In this document: positions 28,151-37,602 of the stretch, in pieces
Layout of the letters: each line of letters begins with the position of its first letter
How positions within the stretch are numbered: the first letter of the stretch is position 1
From: Nicoliella spurrieriana
Lineage (GTDB): Bacteria; Bacillota; Bacilli; Lactobacillales; Lactobacillaceae
Length of the DNA: 64,000 nt
Assembly (NCBI RefSeq): GCF_023380205.1
Contig: NZ_CP093361.1
Location: forward strand, 868,001-932,000
Direction: 5' to 3'
Notes under the pieces: model-generated
Database searches by the model: none
Told to the model about the DNA's origin: nothing
The model's input: the letters and a program-made list of their open reading frames with translations, nothing else
Program-made: the position numbers and the translations under genes

Positions 28151-28993
28151 ATGATTAAAATTGTTACTGATTCAACATCATTAATTACAGAAGCACAAGC
28201 AAAACAGTATGGCATTACCGTAATTCCATTGAACGTCTTGATTGGCGACGAGGTCTATAAGGACGGCGTTACCATTAACGGACAGGAATTGGTCGATTAC
28301 ATCGAAAATAACCCCAATAAGGCCTTCCCCACCACTAGTCAGCCTGCCATTGGGGACTTTATCCAAACCTATGAACAACTAACTGCAGATGGGAGTCAGG
28401 TCATCTCCATTCATATGACCGAAATTTTAAGCGGGACCGTCAATACCGCTCAACAGGCCGCTCGCATGATCGGCGATGATAAGGTCACCGTCATTAATAC
28501 CCATACGACCGACCAAATTCTAGGCCAAGAGGTTTTAGCTGCAGCTCAATTAGCACAAGCTGGTGCTAGTCGGGACGCAATTTGTGACCGGGTCAATCAG
28601 ATCATTGATCATAGTAAGCTCTATATTGCGGTTAGTACCCTGAAGAACTTGGAACGTGGCGGACGAATCAGTCGGGTCACGGGGATGATTTCAAAGCTCT
28701 TTAACCTCCACGTGATTTTGCACTTGACCGATACCGAACTGGGGCTAAAGGCTAAGGGTCGTGGGAATAAGACCCTAAAGAAATGGGTCCGTGAATATGT
28801 GGAATCCATCAAGGGCCGCCCCCTTAAATTTGTGGGGCTTAGTTATACCGGGAGCGAGGAGTTTGCCGAGTTCGTTAAGGAGCAGGTCAAAGCTGAATTT
28901 CCAGATGCGGAAGTTAAAATTATGTACACCAGCGCAATCGTATCGATTCACGCTGGGATTAATGCCTGTGGGATGGAGTTTATTTTTGATTAA
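28151..28993 (+). CDS. DegV family fatty-acid-binding protein
   Basis: A 280-residue DegV/FakB-type protein. The N-terminal domain begins IKIVTDSTSLI, followed by PLNVLIGDEVYKDG and TSQPAIGDF; SIHMTEILSGTVNTA carries the Ser that in this family binds the carboxylate of a fatty acid, and the C-terminal domain has LKNLERGGRIS and the GLSYTGS strand. FakB proteins present fatty acids to FakA kinase; no fakA is in the window. ATG at 28151 follows GGAG by 11 bases; an earlier ATG at 28146 stops after two codons. It overlaps the convergent aquaporin gene by 14 bases. Confidence 0.88.
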   Translation: MIKIVTDSTSLITEAQAKQYGITVIPLNVLIGDEVYKDGVTINGQELVDYIENNPNKAFPTTSQPAIGDFIQTYEQLTADGSQVISIHMTEILSGTVNTAQQAARMIGDDKVTVINTHTTDQILGQEVLAAAQLAQAGASRDAICDRVNQIIDHSKLYIAVSTLKNLERGGRISRVTGMISKLFNLHVILHLTDTELGLKAKGRGNKTLKKWVREYVESIKGRPLKFVGLSYTGSEEFAEFVKEQVKAEFPDAEVKIMYTSAIVSIHAGINACGMEFIFD

Positions 28994-29690
28994 AGATTAA
29001 TACGATGATGCCCTTGATTAGCATAATAACGGCGGCACCAGCAAGCGGGCCAAGCATTGGAATCCATGCGTAACGCCATTGTGAAAGGGCAGCATTGAAT
29101 TTATGTGAGAAGAATGCCCGGGGCACCCAGTCCCGCGTGGGGTTAAAGGCAGCTCCGGTAATCGGTGAGATGACCGTAATACAGCATGCGGTGATAAATG
29201 ACGAGATTGTAATGTTAAAGAATGAATTGAAGCCCCAGAGACTAATCGTTTGTGAGTTAATGGCAATCACTGCGGTCCCGCCAGCTTCCCAAAGGAAGTT
29301 TCTAAGGCGGTGATTAACGTTACTAGGCACGGTGGCATAGAAGTTCAAGTTGACTGGAAGGGTGTAAAGCCAGCGTTCCCAAATTGACCAGGTGGTTTGC
29401 GCTGCCAGCCAGGCGGCGATAATTTGAGCAATGATTTCACCCAACATGATCCAGATCGAAATTTGGCCATTGAGGGTTTGAACGATTGAAAAGACTGGAT
29501 TGTAATTAGCCGTTCCAAATAATAGTCCAGTGACTAATGACGCAAAGTAGATGCTTAATCCCCAATACAGACCGGTGATGTAGCGGGTTTGTAGTCGTGG
29601 GTATAAAAAGTAATTTATCAGTTCACTGATTCCAAATCCCAACGTTAACATTAGGTAGGTACCGATGAATTCACCAATAATTAAACTCAT
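28980..29690 (-). CDS. Aquaporin/glycerol facilitator-like protein with altered NPA motifs
   Basis: MIP-superfamily channel of about 236 residues with six membrane helices. The two half-helix motifs are present but changed: NPV at residues 64-66 (TANYNPVFSIV) and NPT at 183-185 (GAAFNPTRDWVPR) in place of NPA. The Arg186-Asp187 pair after the second motif is the pattern of glycerol-type facilitators. Start: the ATG at 29690 follows GGAGGAG; a longer frame to 29729 lacks a site. The family permeates water, glycerol or small acids; selectivity cannot be read off here. Divergent from argG. Confidence 0.82.
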   Translation of the reverse strand: MSLIIGEFIGTYLMLTLGFGISELINYFLYPRLQTRYITGLYWGLSIYFASLVTGLLFGTANYNPVFSIVQTLNGQISIWIMLGEIIAQIIAAWLAAQTTWSIWERWLYTLPVNLNFYATVPSNVNHRLRNFLWEAGGTAVIAINSQTISLWGFNSFFNITISSFITACCITVISPITGAAFNPTRDWVPRAFFSHKFNAALSQWRYAWIPMLGPLAGAAVIMLIKGIIVLIFNQK

Positions 29691-29892
29691 TATGGTGCTC
29701 CTCCCGTTTATAAATTGAAAGATCGCCATAGGCGGTCTTTTCTTTTTCGTAAAAATCGAATAACTTTATTATAGCCAATTTATGAATAACATTAAAGTGA
29801 ACAATTATGAAACTACACATTCAACATAATTGGCTAAATATACAGCAAAATTAAATAAAATACATATTTAATCACTTTTTTTCGTTTTTTAG

Positions 29893-29935
29893 TTGTATTT
29901 ATTCATTTACGGTGTTATTATAATGAATAATAAAT
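29893..29935 (+). promoter_or_regulatory. argGH promoter with ARG-box-like repeats
   Basis: TTGTAT (29893-29898) and TATTAT (29916-29921) with a 17-base spacer precede argG. TTTATTCATTTA inside the spacer and AATGAATAATAAA just after the -10 resemble ArgR half-sites (TGAATNATTCA-like). The surrounding 230 bases are A/T-rich with no other gene seen. Confidence 0.45.
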
Positions 29936-29963
29936 CAAATAGAACGAAAGACGGTGCATAATT

Positions 29964-31250
29964 ATGAAAAAGAAAGTTGTTTTAGCATATTCCGGTGGAT
30001 TGGATACCTCAGTATCAGTTGCGTGGTTAATCAATAAGGGTTATGACGTAATTGCTTGTTGTATCAACGTCGGAGAAGGGAAAGACCTGACCAAAGTAAA
30101 GGAAAAGGCCTTAAAAGTGGGTGCTTCAAAGGTTTACGTAATTGACGGTTTGGATGAATTTGCGAACGATTACCTAACTTACGCATTGAAGGGGAACTTA
30201 ATGTATGAAAATGCATACCCTTGTGTATCAGCACTTTCCAGACCATTGATCAGTAAGAAATTAGTTCAAGTTGCCCATAAAGAGGGCGCTACCGCCGTTG
30301 CCCATGGTTGTACCGGGAAGGGAAATGACCAAGTGCGGTTCGAAACAGCAGTGAACGACTTGGATCCAAACTTAGAAGTATTGACCCCCGTACGGGACTG
30401 GCACTGGTCCAGAGAAGAAGAAATCAATTATGCTAAGGAACACAACATTCCAATTCCAATTGACTTAGACTCACCATACTCAATCGATGCTAACATTTGG
30501 GGCCGGGCAAATGAATGTGGAGTTTTGGAAAACCCATGGAACCCAGCACCAGAAGATGCGTTTGGGATTACGAACCCAATTGAAAAAACCCCAGACACCC
30601 CCGCAATCGTGGAAATCGATTTTGAACACGGGGTGGCAGTAGCATTGGATGGCAAGCCAATGTCATTTAAGGATATTATCCAAACCTTGAACAAGGTGGC
30701 TGGTGAACACGGCATCGGGAGAATTGACCACGTTGAAAACCGGTTGGTCGGCATTAAGTCCAGAGAAGTTTACGAAACTCCAGCTGCATTCGTACTCTTA
30801 AAGGCCCACGAAGAATTAGAAGACCTAACGCTTGAAAAGGACGTTGCCCATTTCAAACCAACGATTGACGAAAAGATGGCCAATATGGTCTATAACGCAC
30901 TATGGTTCTCACCATTGATGGATGCATTACAAAAATTCATTGATAGCACCCAACAAAACGTTACTGGAACCATTAAGTTGAAGCTCTTTAAGGGTAACAT
31001 CATTATCTTAGGCCGGAAGTCAGAATACTCACTTTACGACGATGACCTAGCAACTTACACGTCTGCTGACTCATTTGACCAACTTGCTTCTGCCGGATTC
31101 ATTAAGCTATGGAGTTTACCAACCAAGGTGTACTCCCAAGTCCAAATTAAAAATCAACAACATGCATTAATGGATAGCATTAACAAGCAGGGAGAAAAGC
31201 AAGTCGAATACGTGGAAGCAAAGAATGAGGAGCAAACCGATGGCAAATAA
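29964..31250 (+). CDS. argG: Argininosuccinate synthase
   Basis: Joins citrulline and aspartate with ATP to argininosuccinate. It has 428 residues: the P-loop-like [15 protein letters not shown] at the N-terminus, [15 protein letters not shown], and [17 protein letters not shown] and the C-terminal oligomerisation helices, close to family length. It overlaps argH by 11 bases. No carbamoyl-phosphate or ornithine genes are nearby, so citrulline must come from elsewhere in the genome or from outside. The second substrate, aspartate, ties it to the PEP carboxylase route (inference). Confidence 0.96.
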   Translation: MKKKVVLAYSGGLDTSVSVAWLINKGYDVIACCINVGEGKDLTKVKEKALKVGASKVYVIDGLDEFANDYLTYALKGNLMYENAYPCVSALSRPLISKKLVQVAHKEGATAVAHGCTGKGNDQVRFETAVNDLDPNLEVLTPVRDWHWSREEEINYAKEHNIPIPIDLDSPYSIDANIWGRANECGVLENPWNPAPEDAFGITNPIEKTPDTPAIVEIDFEHGVAVALDGKPMSFKDIIQTLNKVAGEHGIGRIDHVENRLVGIKSREVYETPAAFVLLKAHEELEDLTLEKDVAHFKPTIDEKMANMVYNALWFSPLMDALQKFIDSTQQNVTGTIKLKLFKGNIIILGRKSEYSLYDDDLATYTSADSFDQLASAGFIKLWSLPTKVYSQVQIKNQQHALMDSINKQGEKQVEYVEAKNEEQTDGK

Positions 31251-32622
31251 AAAGTTATGGGGCGGCCGGTTTCAGGCCCCCACTAGCAAGGAAGTTGATC
31301 AATTTGGAGCGTCAATTTATTTTGATCAACTAATGGCGGATGAGGACATTACCTGTTCATTAGCCCATCTGCACATGCTAGCTAAGACGCACATCATTGA
31401 CCAAGCGGATGCTGATCAGATCGATGCGGGGCTAAGGGACATTCAGGCCGACCTTAAAAAGGGGAACCTCCACTTTAGTTATGAAAATGAAGATATTCAT
31501 ATGAACATTGAATCAATTTTGACTGATCGTATCGGGCCGGTCGCAGGTAAGTTGCACACCGCCCGGTCTAGAAATGACCAAGTCGCAGTCGACTTTCACC
31601 TCTATGTGAAACGGCGGTTGCCAAAGGTGATTGGGCTGTTGAAGGGCTTAATGGAGACTTTAGTCACGATGGCAGAGCAAAACGTTGAGACCATCATGCC
31701 GGGCTACACCCACTTACAACACGCCCAACCCATCTCGTATGGCCATTACTTAATGGCTTACTACCAAATGTTCAAGCGTGATTGTGAACGGTTCGAATTT
31801 AACCAACACCACACTGATATGTCGCCACTAGGGGCGGCGGCACTAGCCGGAACAACGTTTCCAATTGACCGTGAAATGACGGCCAAGGAAATTGGCTTTG
31901 GTCAGGTGTATGCCAATTCATTGGATGCCGTTTCTGATCGGGACTTTGCATTGGAATTTTTAAGTAATGCTTCCATTATGATGATGCATTTATCCAGATT
32001 CTGTGAAGAAATCAGTATGTGGGCTAGTTACGAATTCAATTACATTGAAATTAGTGATGCCTACACGACCGGAAGTTCAATTATGCCACAAAAGAAGAAT
32101 CCTGACATGGCTGAATTAATTCGGGGTAAAATCGGCCGGGTCTACGGTGATTTAATCGGGCTATTATCCACAATGAAGTCGTTACCATTAGCATATAACA
32201 AGGATTTACAAGAAGATAAAGAGGGCGTTTTCGATGTATTCAATACCATTATCCCATCTATTAAAATATTTACTCACATGCTTCAGGGTATTTCGGTAAA
32301 GAAGCAAAATATGTATGATGCAACCACGAATGACTATTCGAACGCCACTGAATTAGCTGATTATCTAGCAGCGAAGGGGATGCCATTTAGACAGGCCCAT
32401 GGCATCGTTGGTAAGATGGTTTATGATTGTATCGTTAAGCAGATTAACCTGCAGGACCTATCGATTGAGGAACTAAAGCAATACTCGACTTTAATCGATT
32501 CAGATGTCTACGAAGACTTGAAACCTGAAACCGCCGTAAAGAGAAGAAATTCACTTGGTGGAACCGGTTTTGCACAGGTCCAAAAACAAATTCAAGCGGC
32601 CAAAGCTGAATTAGCTGAATAA
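31240..32622 (+). CDS. argH: Argininosuccinate lyase
   Basis: Splits argininosuccinate into arginine and fumarate. The 460 residues show the family landmarks: KLWGGRF at the start, [13 protein letters not shown], the [11 protein letters not shown]-like segment [13 protein letters not shown], and the signature [12 protein letters not shown] containing the catalytic Ser. The ATG at 31240 lies inside the end of argG behind AGGAGC; an upstream GTG-type frame is not needed. Cotranscribed with argG and followed by a strong terminator. Confidence 0.96.
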   Translation: MANKKLWGGRFQAPTSKEVDQFGASIYFDQLMADEDITCSLAHLHMLAKTHIIDQADADQIDAGLRDIQADLKKGNLHFSYENEDIHMNIESILTDRIGPVAGKLHTARSRNDQVAVDFHLYVKRRLPKVIGLLKGLMETLVTMAEQNVETIMPGYTHLQHAQPISYGHYLMAYYQMFKRDCERFEFNQHHTDMSPLGAAALAGTTFPIDREMTAKEIGFGQVYANSLDAVSDRDFALEFLSNASIMMMHLSRFCEEISMWASYEFNYIEISDAYTTGSSIMPQKKNPDMAELIRGKIGRVYGDLIGLLSTMKSLPLAYNKDLQEDKEGVFDVFNTIIPSIKIFTHMLQGISVKKQNMYDATTNDYSNATELADYLAAKGMPFRQAHGIVGKMVYDCIVKQINLQDLSIEELKQYSTLIDSDVYEDLKPETAVKRRNSLGGTGFAQVQKQIQAAKAELAE

Positions 32623-32623
32623 T

Positions 32624-32653
32624 AAAAAAGACATCCATGCGGATGTCTTTTTT
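32624..32653. terminator. Bidirectional terminator after argH
   Basis: AAAAAAGACATCC and GGATGTCTTTTTT pair around ATGC; it also serves the minus-strand gene ending at 32655. Confidence 0.9.
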
Positions 32654-32654
32654 A

Positions 32655-32996
32655 TTATTCACTTAACCAGTGGTTAAACGAATTAATGTTATTGCCAAGG
32701 TAGTTAACGGCTTCGGTGGTAATTCTTTGCCCTTCAGCTTCAGCTGCTTCGGGATCTAAATCGTAAAGATTCCGGGCACACCCAGCGGCAATATCGGTAA
32801 ATTTAAGGGTCCGGCCAATGCCACCATCGTTAAAGAGTGCATCTAGACCCGTTAAATCATTTTTCATGGCATCGTAAACGGTGCCTGCGATGTTTCCATT
32901 TCCGGAAGGAAGGATGTTAACGGCATACGTTAACAAAAAGCTATTCATATCAACGATTGCTTTTTGACGTTCCTCACGTTCGATCTTAGTCTTCAT
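32655..32996 (-). CDS. Uncharacterised 113-residue cytoplasmic protein
   Basis: I do not recognise the family. The protein is acidic, predicted largely helical, with a charged N-terminus (MKTKIEREERQKAIVD) and no signal peptide or membrane helix. Segments NILPSGNGNIAGTVYDAMKND and AAGCARNLYDLDPE suggest a compact helical fold with one cysteine. An AGGTGA precedes the ATG. It is followed by a terminator and preceded on the same strand by another unknown gene 55 bases away, so the two may form a small unit. Confidence 0.6.
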   Translation of the reverse strand: MKTKIEREERQKAIVDMNSFLLTYAVNILPSGNGNIAGTVYDAMKNDLTGLDALFNDGGIGRTLKFTDIAAGCARNLYDLDPEAAEAEGQRITTEAVNYLGNNINSFNHWLSE

Positions 32997-33050
32997 TTGA
33001 TAATCACCTCATGGTGTTAATCTTAAATGATTCTGCACTAATCTGCAAGG

Positions 33051-33422
33051 TTAATGGCGGCTCGATCTTAAATTAGAATTGCCCTTGACCTTAACGTGAT
33101 GGCGCTTGAATTTAATCCGCTGATTATCAGGCTCGAATTGAAAATGGTGCATGCGGCCGTTAAAGGGTTGTCCCATTAGCTTAGCGCGAATCCATTGTTG
33201 CATGATTGTTTCCATTTCTTGAGCGGCCTTGATCCGTTGTTGATTGTGTTCTTGTTTAGCGACCGGAATGATGTTCGTTGCAATTTGACTGATTAGTTTT
33301 TGGTGGTATGCCAAGAGCTCCTGCGTTAGTGGTTCGTTTCGATAACGATTGAATAGTTTTTCAATGTAGCGCATTGCATCCTTGGCGTCCTTAGGTTGGT
33401 AGTATCGATTCAAAATGTTCAC
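33051..33422 (-). CDS. Uncharacterised basic helical protein, 123 residues
   Basis: Family not recognised. The protein is rich in Gln, Lys, Arg and His, predicted mostly helical (residues 10-90), and ends in a strongly basic tail (KFKRHHVKVKGNSNLRSSRH), which could contact nucleic acid; this is only an inference. No membrane segment or signal peptide. Start: ATG behind GGGGAG. It lies upstream of the other unknown gene on the minus strand and divergent from the glutamine transporter. Confidence 0.6.
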   Translation of the reverse strand: MNILNRYYQPKDAKDAMRYIEKLFNRYRNEPLTQELLAYHQKLISQIATNIIPVAKQEHNQQRIKAAQEMETIMQQWIRAKLMGQPFNGRMHHFQFEPDNQRIKFKRHHVKVKGNSNLRSSRH

Positions 33423-33612
33423 TCCCCTCCGTTTATTTTACATCAACCGTTATTTAGGACTCAAGGCTGAAACGGGATTTAAAAGTCAGTGATGGGGAGA
33501 GGAAGATATGCAAAACATGTATATTTATCTTTAAATTAAGAAAGATATTGTATAATTTTGCATTAAGTGTTAAGATAAATAGCATAAATAAACAGGAGAG
33601 GTTTTGATTTTT

Positions 33613-35097
33613 ATGAAGGGCAAAGTTGTAAAGTTATTAATGGTTTTTATTATGACGTTCAGTATCTTCACTGGATTCATGAATAAAAATACATACACTC
33701 AAGCAAATGCGAGTGATAACTATCTAACTAACATTAAGAAAAAGGGGACCATCGTCATGGGGACGGCTCCCGACTACCCACCATACGAGTTTACGAAGAA
33801 TGAGGGTGGTCAAGCGAAGGTCATGGGTGCCGATATTGAATTGGCTAAGCAGATCGCTAAGAACATGGGCGTTAAATTAAAGATTAAGTCAATGAGTTTT
33901 GATTCGTTATTAGTCGCCCTCCAAACCGGGAAGGTCGACATGGTCATTGCCGGTTTGACCCGGACGCCGGAAAGAGCCAAGAGCGTTGATTTCACGATTC
34001 CTTACTATAATGGTGGACAGAGTTTATTGATCAACTCTAATGACAGTTCCATTAAGTCGTATAAGGACTTAGCGAACCAACCAGTCGGGGTGCAAACTGG
34101 AAGTACCCAGTACAACCTGGTTAAAAAGCAGGTCAAGAATCCTTCCATCAAGGGGATGGAAAGCGTTAACGATTTAGTGTTAGCGCTTAAGACGAATAAG
34201 GTTAAGGCGGTGGCCGTGGAAAGTGCCACTGGGGAAGCCTATGCTGCTAATACGCAGGGCATCAAGGCCATCGATGCTAAGTTCAATACCGCTAAGGCTC
34301 AAAACGTGGTGGCCTTCCATAAGGGGGCAACTTCGTTAGTCAATGCTGCTAACAAGACGATTAAGGCTTCCAATGAAAGCCATGAATTCGTTGATAAGTT
34401 CATTCCGACCGCTTCTAAGGAAATGGGCACTAGCGCTAAGAAACAAAAGATTTCAGTTTGGCAACAAATGTATAACTACAAGGATTACTTTATTAAGGGG
34501 ACTGAATACACGATTTTAATTTCCATCATCGGAACGATCTTGGGATTGATCGTCGGAATTCTCTTGGCCCTAATGAGACTATCCAAGAATAAGTTCTTCC
34601 ACGCAATTGCGGTGGCCTACATCGAATTTATCAGAGGAACGCCGTTGATGGTTCAAATCATGTTCGTGTACTTTGGATTAGGGACGATCGTAAACGTGCC
34701 GGCATTGACTTCCGGGATTATCGCAGTCTTCATTAATTCTGGAGCGTACGTTGCAGAAATCATCAGAAGTGGGATTGAATCAATTGATGACGGTCAAAGC
34801 GAAGCCGCACGGTCCCTTGGTTTTTCTAATCATCAAACGATGCAGATCGTGGTGTTACCACAAGCAATCAAGAACATTTTACCAGCCCTTGGGAATGAAT
34901 TCGTTTCATTGATCAAGGAAAGTTCGATTGTATCGATCATCGGGGTTACCGACTTGATTTACCAGTTAAGAATTGTGCAAGCCGATACCTACCAAGGGGT
35001 CGTACCAATCTTTATCGTAATGGTCATTTACTTCATCCTAACGTTTGGAATTTCCAGATTACTAGGCTTATTCGAAAGGAGATTAAGACATGAATAA
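33613..35097 (+). CDS. glnP: Amino acid ABC transporter, fused substrate-binding and permease protein
   Basis: Importer of the glutamine/polar amino acid family in which the extracytoplasmic binding domain is fused to the membrane domain, as in lactic acid bacterial GlnP. Order: signal peptide or anchor (1-30), one binding domain (about 40-270) starting [18 protein letters not shown] and including [19 protein letters not shown], then a HisM-type permease with five helices and the coupling loop [14 protein letters not shown] (EAA motif). The ATG at 33613 is preferred over TTG at 33604 by spacing from AGGAGAGG. Overlaps its ATPase gene by 8 bases. Substrate inferred. Confidence 0.92.
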   Translation: MKGKVVKLLMVFIMTFSIFTGFMNKNTYTQANASDNYLTNIKKKGTIVMGTAPDYPPYEFTKNEGGQAKVMGADIELAKQIAKNMGVKLKIKSMSFDSLLVALQTGKVDMVIAGLTRTPERAKSVDFTIPYYNGGQSLLINSNDSSIKSYKDLANQPVGVQTGSTQYNLVKKQVKNPSIKGMESVNDLVLALKTNKVKAVAVESATGEAYAANTQGIKAIDAKFNTAKAQNVVAFHKGATSLVNAANKTIKASNESHEFVDKFIPTASKEMGTSAKKQKISVWQQMYNYKDYFIKGTEYTILISIIGTILGLIVGILLALMRLSKNKFFHAIAVAYIEFIRGTPLMVQIMFVYFGLGTIVNVPALTSGIIAVFINSGAYVAEIIRSGIESIDDGQSEAARSLGFSNHQTMQIVVLPQAIKNILPALGNEFVSLIKESSIVSIIGVTDLIYQLRIVQADTYQGVVPIFIVMVIYFILTFGISRLLGLFERRLRHE

Positions 35098-35833
35098 TGA
35101 TGACGCAATTTTAAACGTTGAAAACGTGAAAAAAGAATTTAAAAATAACCTCGTCTTAAAGGGGATTAACGCTAAGGTAACATCAGGGCAAGTGATTGCT
35201 TTGATTGGTCCATCAGGAGCCGGGAAAAGTACCTTTTTAAGGTGTTTAAACATGTTAGGCAAACCCACTTCCGGGGCCGTATACTTTGATGGGCAGGACC
35301 TAATGAAGTGTAACGATAAGCAATTAGACAAGCTGCGGACCAAGATGGGAATGGTATTTCAAAGCTTTAACCTCTTTGAGAACATGACCGTGTTGGACAA
35401 CATTAAGGTCGCTCCCATCAAGGTCAAGAAAATGGCTGATCAAAAGGCAACTGAGATTGCCCATCAACTATTAAAGCAGGTCGGTTTGGATAATAAGGCT
35501 GATGTTTATCCTAGTAGCTTATCCGGTGGGCAAGCGCAACGAGTGGCGATCGCCAGGGCGTTGGCCATGCAACCAGAAGTGATGCTCTTTGATGAACCCA
35601 CCAGTGCACTTGATCCCGAAAAGGTGGGCGAAGTGCTATCGGTAATGCAGGACCTGGCTCAACAGGGAATGACGATGTTAGTGGTGACCCATGAAATGGA
35701 TTTCGCTAAAAACGTTGCGAACCAGATCTGGTTCATGGACGATGGCCAGATTATGGAAAAAAATGATCCAGAATCATTCTTTAGTAAGCCAAAGACCGAA
35801 CGGGCCCAAGACTTCCTATCCAAAGTAATTTAA
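35090..35833 (+). CDS. glnQ: Amino acid ABC transporter ATPase
   Basis: ATPase partner of the preceding fused permease, 247 residues. Walker [11 protein letters not shown]-loop VFQSFNLF, signature [14 protein letters not shown], Walker [13 protein letters not shown] and H-loop VTHEMDF are all present, in the polar amino acid uptake subfamily. Its ATG overlaps the permease end and follows AAAGGAGA. The pair forms a complete importer, likely for glutamine or glutamate, ended by a strong terminator. Confidence 0.95.
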   Translation: MNNDDAILNVENVKKEFKNNLVLKGINAKVTSGQVIALIGPSGAGKSTFLRCLNMLGKPTSGAVYFDGQDLMKCNDKQLDKLRTKMGMVFQSFNLFENMTVLDNIKVAPIKVKKMADQKATEIAHQLLKQVGLDNKADVYPSSLSGGQAQRVAIARALAMQPEVMLFDEPTSALDPEKVGEVLSVMQDLAQQGMTMLVVTHEMDFAKNVANQIWFMDDGQIMEKNDPESFFSKPKTERAQDFLSKVI

Positions 35834-35843
35834 TCCAACTATG

Positions 35844-35894
35844 AAGGACCCGATAATTGTTAGGCAACATCTAACGATTATCGGGTCCTTTTTA
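35844..35894 (+). terminator. Terminator after glnQ
   Basis: AAGGACCCGATAATTGTTAG pairs with CTAACGATTATCGGGTCCTT, followed by TTTT. Confidence 0.92.
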
Positions 35895-35988
35895 TGACTA
35901 AATATAATATTGATAGTTTATCCTATCACCATTGAATTGCATTTAAATAATGCTGATTTGCATAACGGCTCCTCAACGAAACCAAACG

Positions 35989-36025
35989 AAAAGCCGCCCG
36001 CGGTGAAATCCACCTGGGCGGCTTT
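35989..36025 (-). terminator. Terminator after the purine permease
   Basis: On the minus strand AAAGCCGCCC and GGGCGGCTTT form a GC-rich stem followed by T residues. Confidence 0.85.
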
Positions 36026-36030
36026 GATGA

Positions 36031-37326
36031 TTAATCAATTTGTTGATGTGGTTTTTTAAAGTTAAAGATAACGTTTAATAACACAGCTGATAGGCTTGAG
36101 ATAACCACTCCGTTATCCAAGATGATTTTGATGGAATCGGGGAGTGAATTCAGGATTTGGGGATAAAATGTAATCCCTAGCCCTAAGCCGACTGAAATCG
36201 CAACGATCAAGAGGTTGTCATTGTCATTGAAGTCGACCTTTTGGAGCACCCGGATTCCTTGCACCCCGACTAGGCCAAACATGGCGATCATGGCACCACC
36301 TAATACGTAATCGGGCATGATCAACACAAGGGCAGCGGCCTTAGGGAGCAATCCTAATAGTAACAAGAAGAATGCGGAGTAGTAAATGGGCTTACGACTC
36401 TTGATTCCTGAAATTTGAACCACCCCTACGTTCTCGGAGAAGGTCGAGTATGGGAAGGTGTTAAAAATCCCCCCTAAAATAGCTGCTAACCCTTCCGAAC
36501 GATAACCACGCTTGAGGTCGTCACTATTGATTTTACGCCCCACGATGTCACCCAGGGCAAAGAATACCCCGGTCGATTCGACCATCGTTGTTAATGCGAC
36601 TAAGCTGACGGTAACGATCGATGACCATTCAAAGTGGGGGGCCCCAAAGTAAAATGGAATCGGGAGTCTAAACCAACTGGCTTGCCCGATCGCACTGAGG
36701 GATACCAACCCCATCGAACCAGCGATTAGGGTCCCAACTAACATACCGACTAAGACCGAAATGGCCTTGAAAAAGCCCTTTGCATATGCGTTTAACAGGA
36801 TGATCACTAATAGGGTCGCTAGTCCGATCAAGAGGTGGGTCCCGTTCCCAAAGTTTGCGGCAGTCGGGTCATTTCCACCAATGTCTTGAACGGCAACCGG
36901 GATTAGCGAAAACCCAATGACCGTGATTAATGAACCGGTCACAACGGGAGGGAAGAAACGGCGTAGTTTTGCGAACCAACCGGCGATCAGGAAGATAAAG
37001 ATCCCCGCACCAATGACCGAGCCATACATGGCGCCGATCCCAAACTGACTACCGATCGCCTTTAGGGGCGCGATGTATTGAACCGCACACCCAAGAACGA
37101 CTGGTAATGCGATCCCAGTCAACGGGGTCCGCTTTAACTGAAGTAACGTGGCAATCCCACACATAAAGATGTCAGTAGAAATTAAATACGTCATATCAGC
37201 CGCACTAAAGTGAAGGGCGGTCCCAATCAAAAGCGGGACGATTACGTCTCCGGAATACATCGTTAACAGGTGTTGAAAACCTAATAACGCATTTTTAAAT
37301 TTAGATTCAGCACGAATCTCTTGCAA
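36031..37326 (-). CDS. pbuX: NCS2 family purine (xanthine/uracil-type) permease
   Basis: Proton-linked nucleobase permease of the NCS2 family with about 14 hydrophobic segments in 431 residues. Family landmarks are LLGFQHLLTMYSGDVIVPLLIG, the substrate-binding region around VESTGVFFALGD, and SEGLAAILGGIFNTFPYSTFSENVGVVQI (the QNxG-like ENVG). A guanine-class riboswitch upstream argues for xanthine or guanine rather than uracil. The start is probably the TTG at 37326: GGAAGG lies eight bases before it but directly touches the alternative ATG at 37335. An upstream in-frame start inside the terminator is rejected. Confidence 0.88.
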   Translation of the reverse strand: MQEIRAESKFKNALLGFQHLLTMYSGDVIVPLLIGTALHFSAADMTYLISTDIFMCGIATLLQLKRTPLTGIALPVVLGCAVQYIAPLKAIGSQFGIGAMYGSVIGAGIFIFLIAGWFAKLRRFFPPVVTGSLITVIGFSLIPVAVQDIGGNDPTAANFGNGTHLLIGLATLLVIILLNAYAKGFFKAISVLVGMLVGTLIAGSMGLVSLSAIGQASWFRLPIPFYFGAPHFEWSSIVTVSLVALTTMVESTGVFFALGDIVGRKINSDDLKRGYRSEGLAAILGGIFNTFPYSTFSENVGVVQISGIKSRKPIYYSAFFLLLLGLLPKAAALVLIMPDYVLGGAMIAMFGLVGVQGIRVLQKVDFNDNDNLLIVAISVGLGLGITFYPQILNSLPDSIKIILDNGVVISSLSAVLLNVIFNFKKPHQQID

Positions 37327-37374
37327 ATTAATCATCCTTCCAAGTGTCTGGAATAACGACCAAGCGGTGGTATG

Positions 37375-37484
37375 CAAAAAATCCGGATGCAAAAGCAAAC
37401 CGGACCTTCCCATTTGCTTATAGTCCGCACTTTACGGGTGCGGGTAGAAACTAACCAACCTTATTTTGGTATTATATAGGCACA
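37375..37484 (-). ncRNA. Purine riboswitch, guanine class, with terminator
   Basis: On the minus strand the aptamer reads CCTATATAATACC, GTTTCTACC, CCGTAAAGTGCGG and GACTATAAGC. The base before TATAA in GACTAT is C, the discriminator of guanine-class members (adenine members have GATTAT). A terminator, GTCCGG / CCGGAT followed by TTTTTT (37375-37406), lies between it and the permease, so bound purine should turn the gene off. Confidence 0.92.
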
Positions 37485-37602
37485 TCTATTTAATAATGAT
37501 AACTCTAGCATTTTTTTATTTAAAAAACAATGAAGATTTTTAGAATTCAGTTTATAATTATTCGTAAACGTGTTAAATGAACAACTTTAAGGGGGAATTA
37601 AA

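Noticed and set aside
37552-37566. PerR box upstream of asparaginase
   Set aside because: TTATAATTATTCGTA has three mismatches clustered in one half-site.
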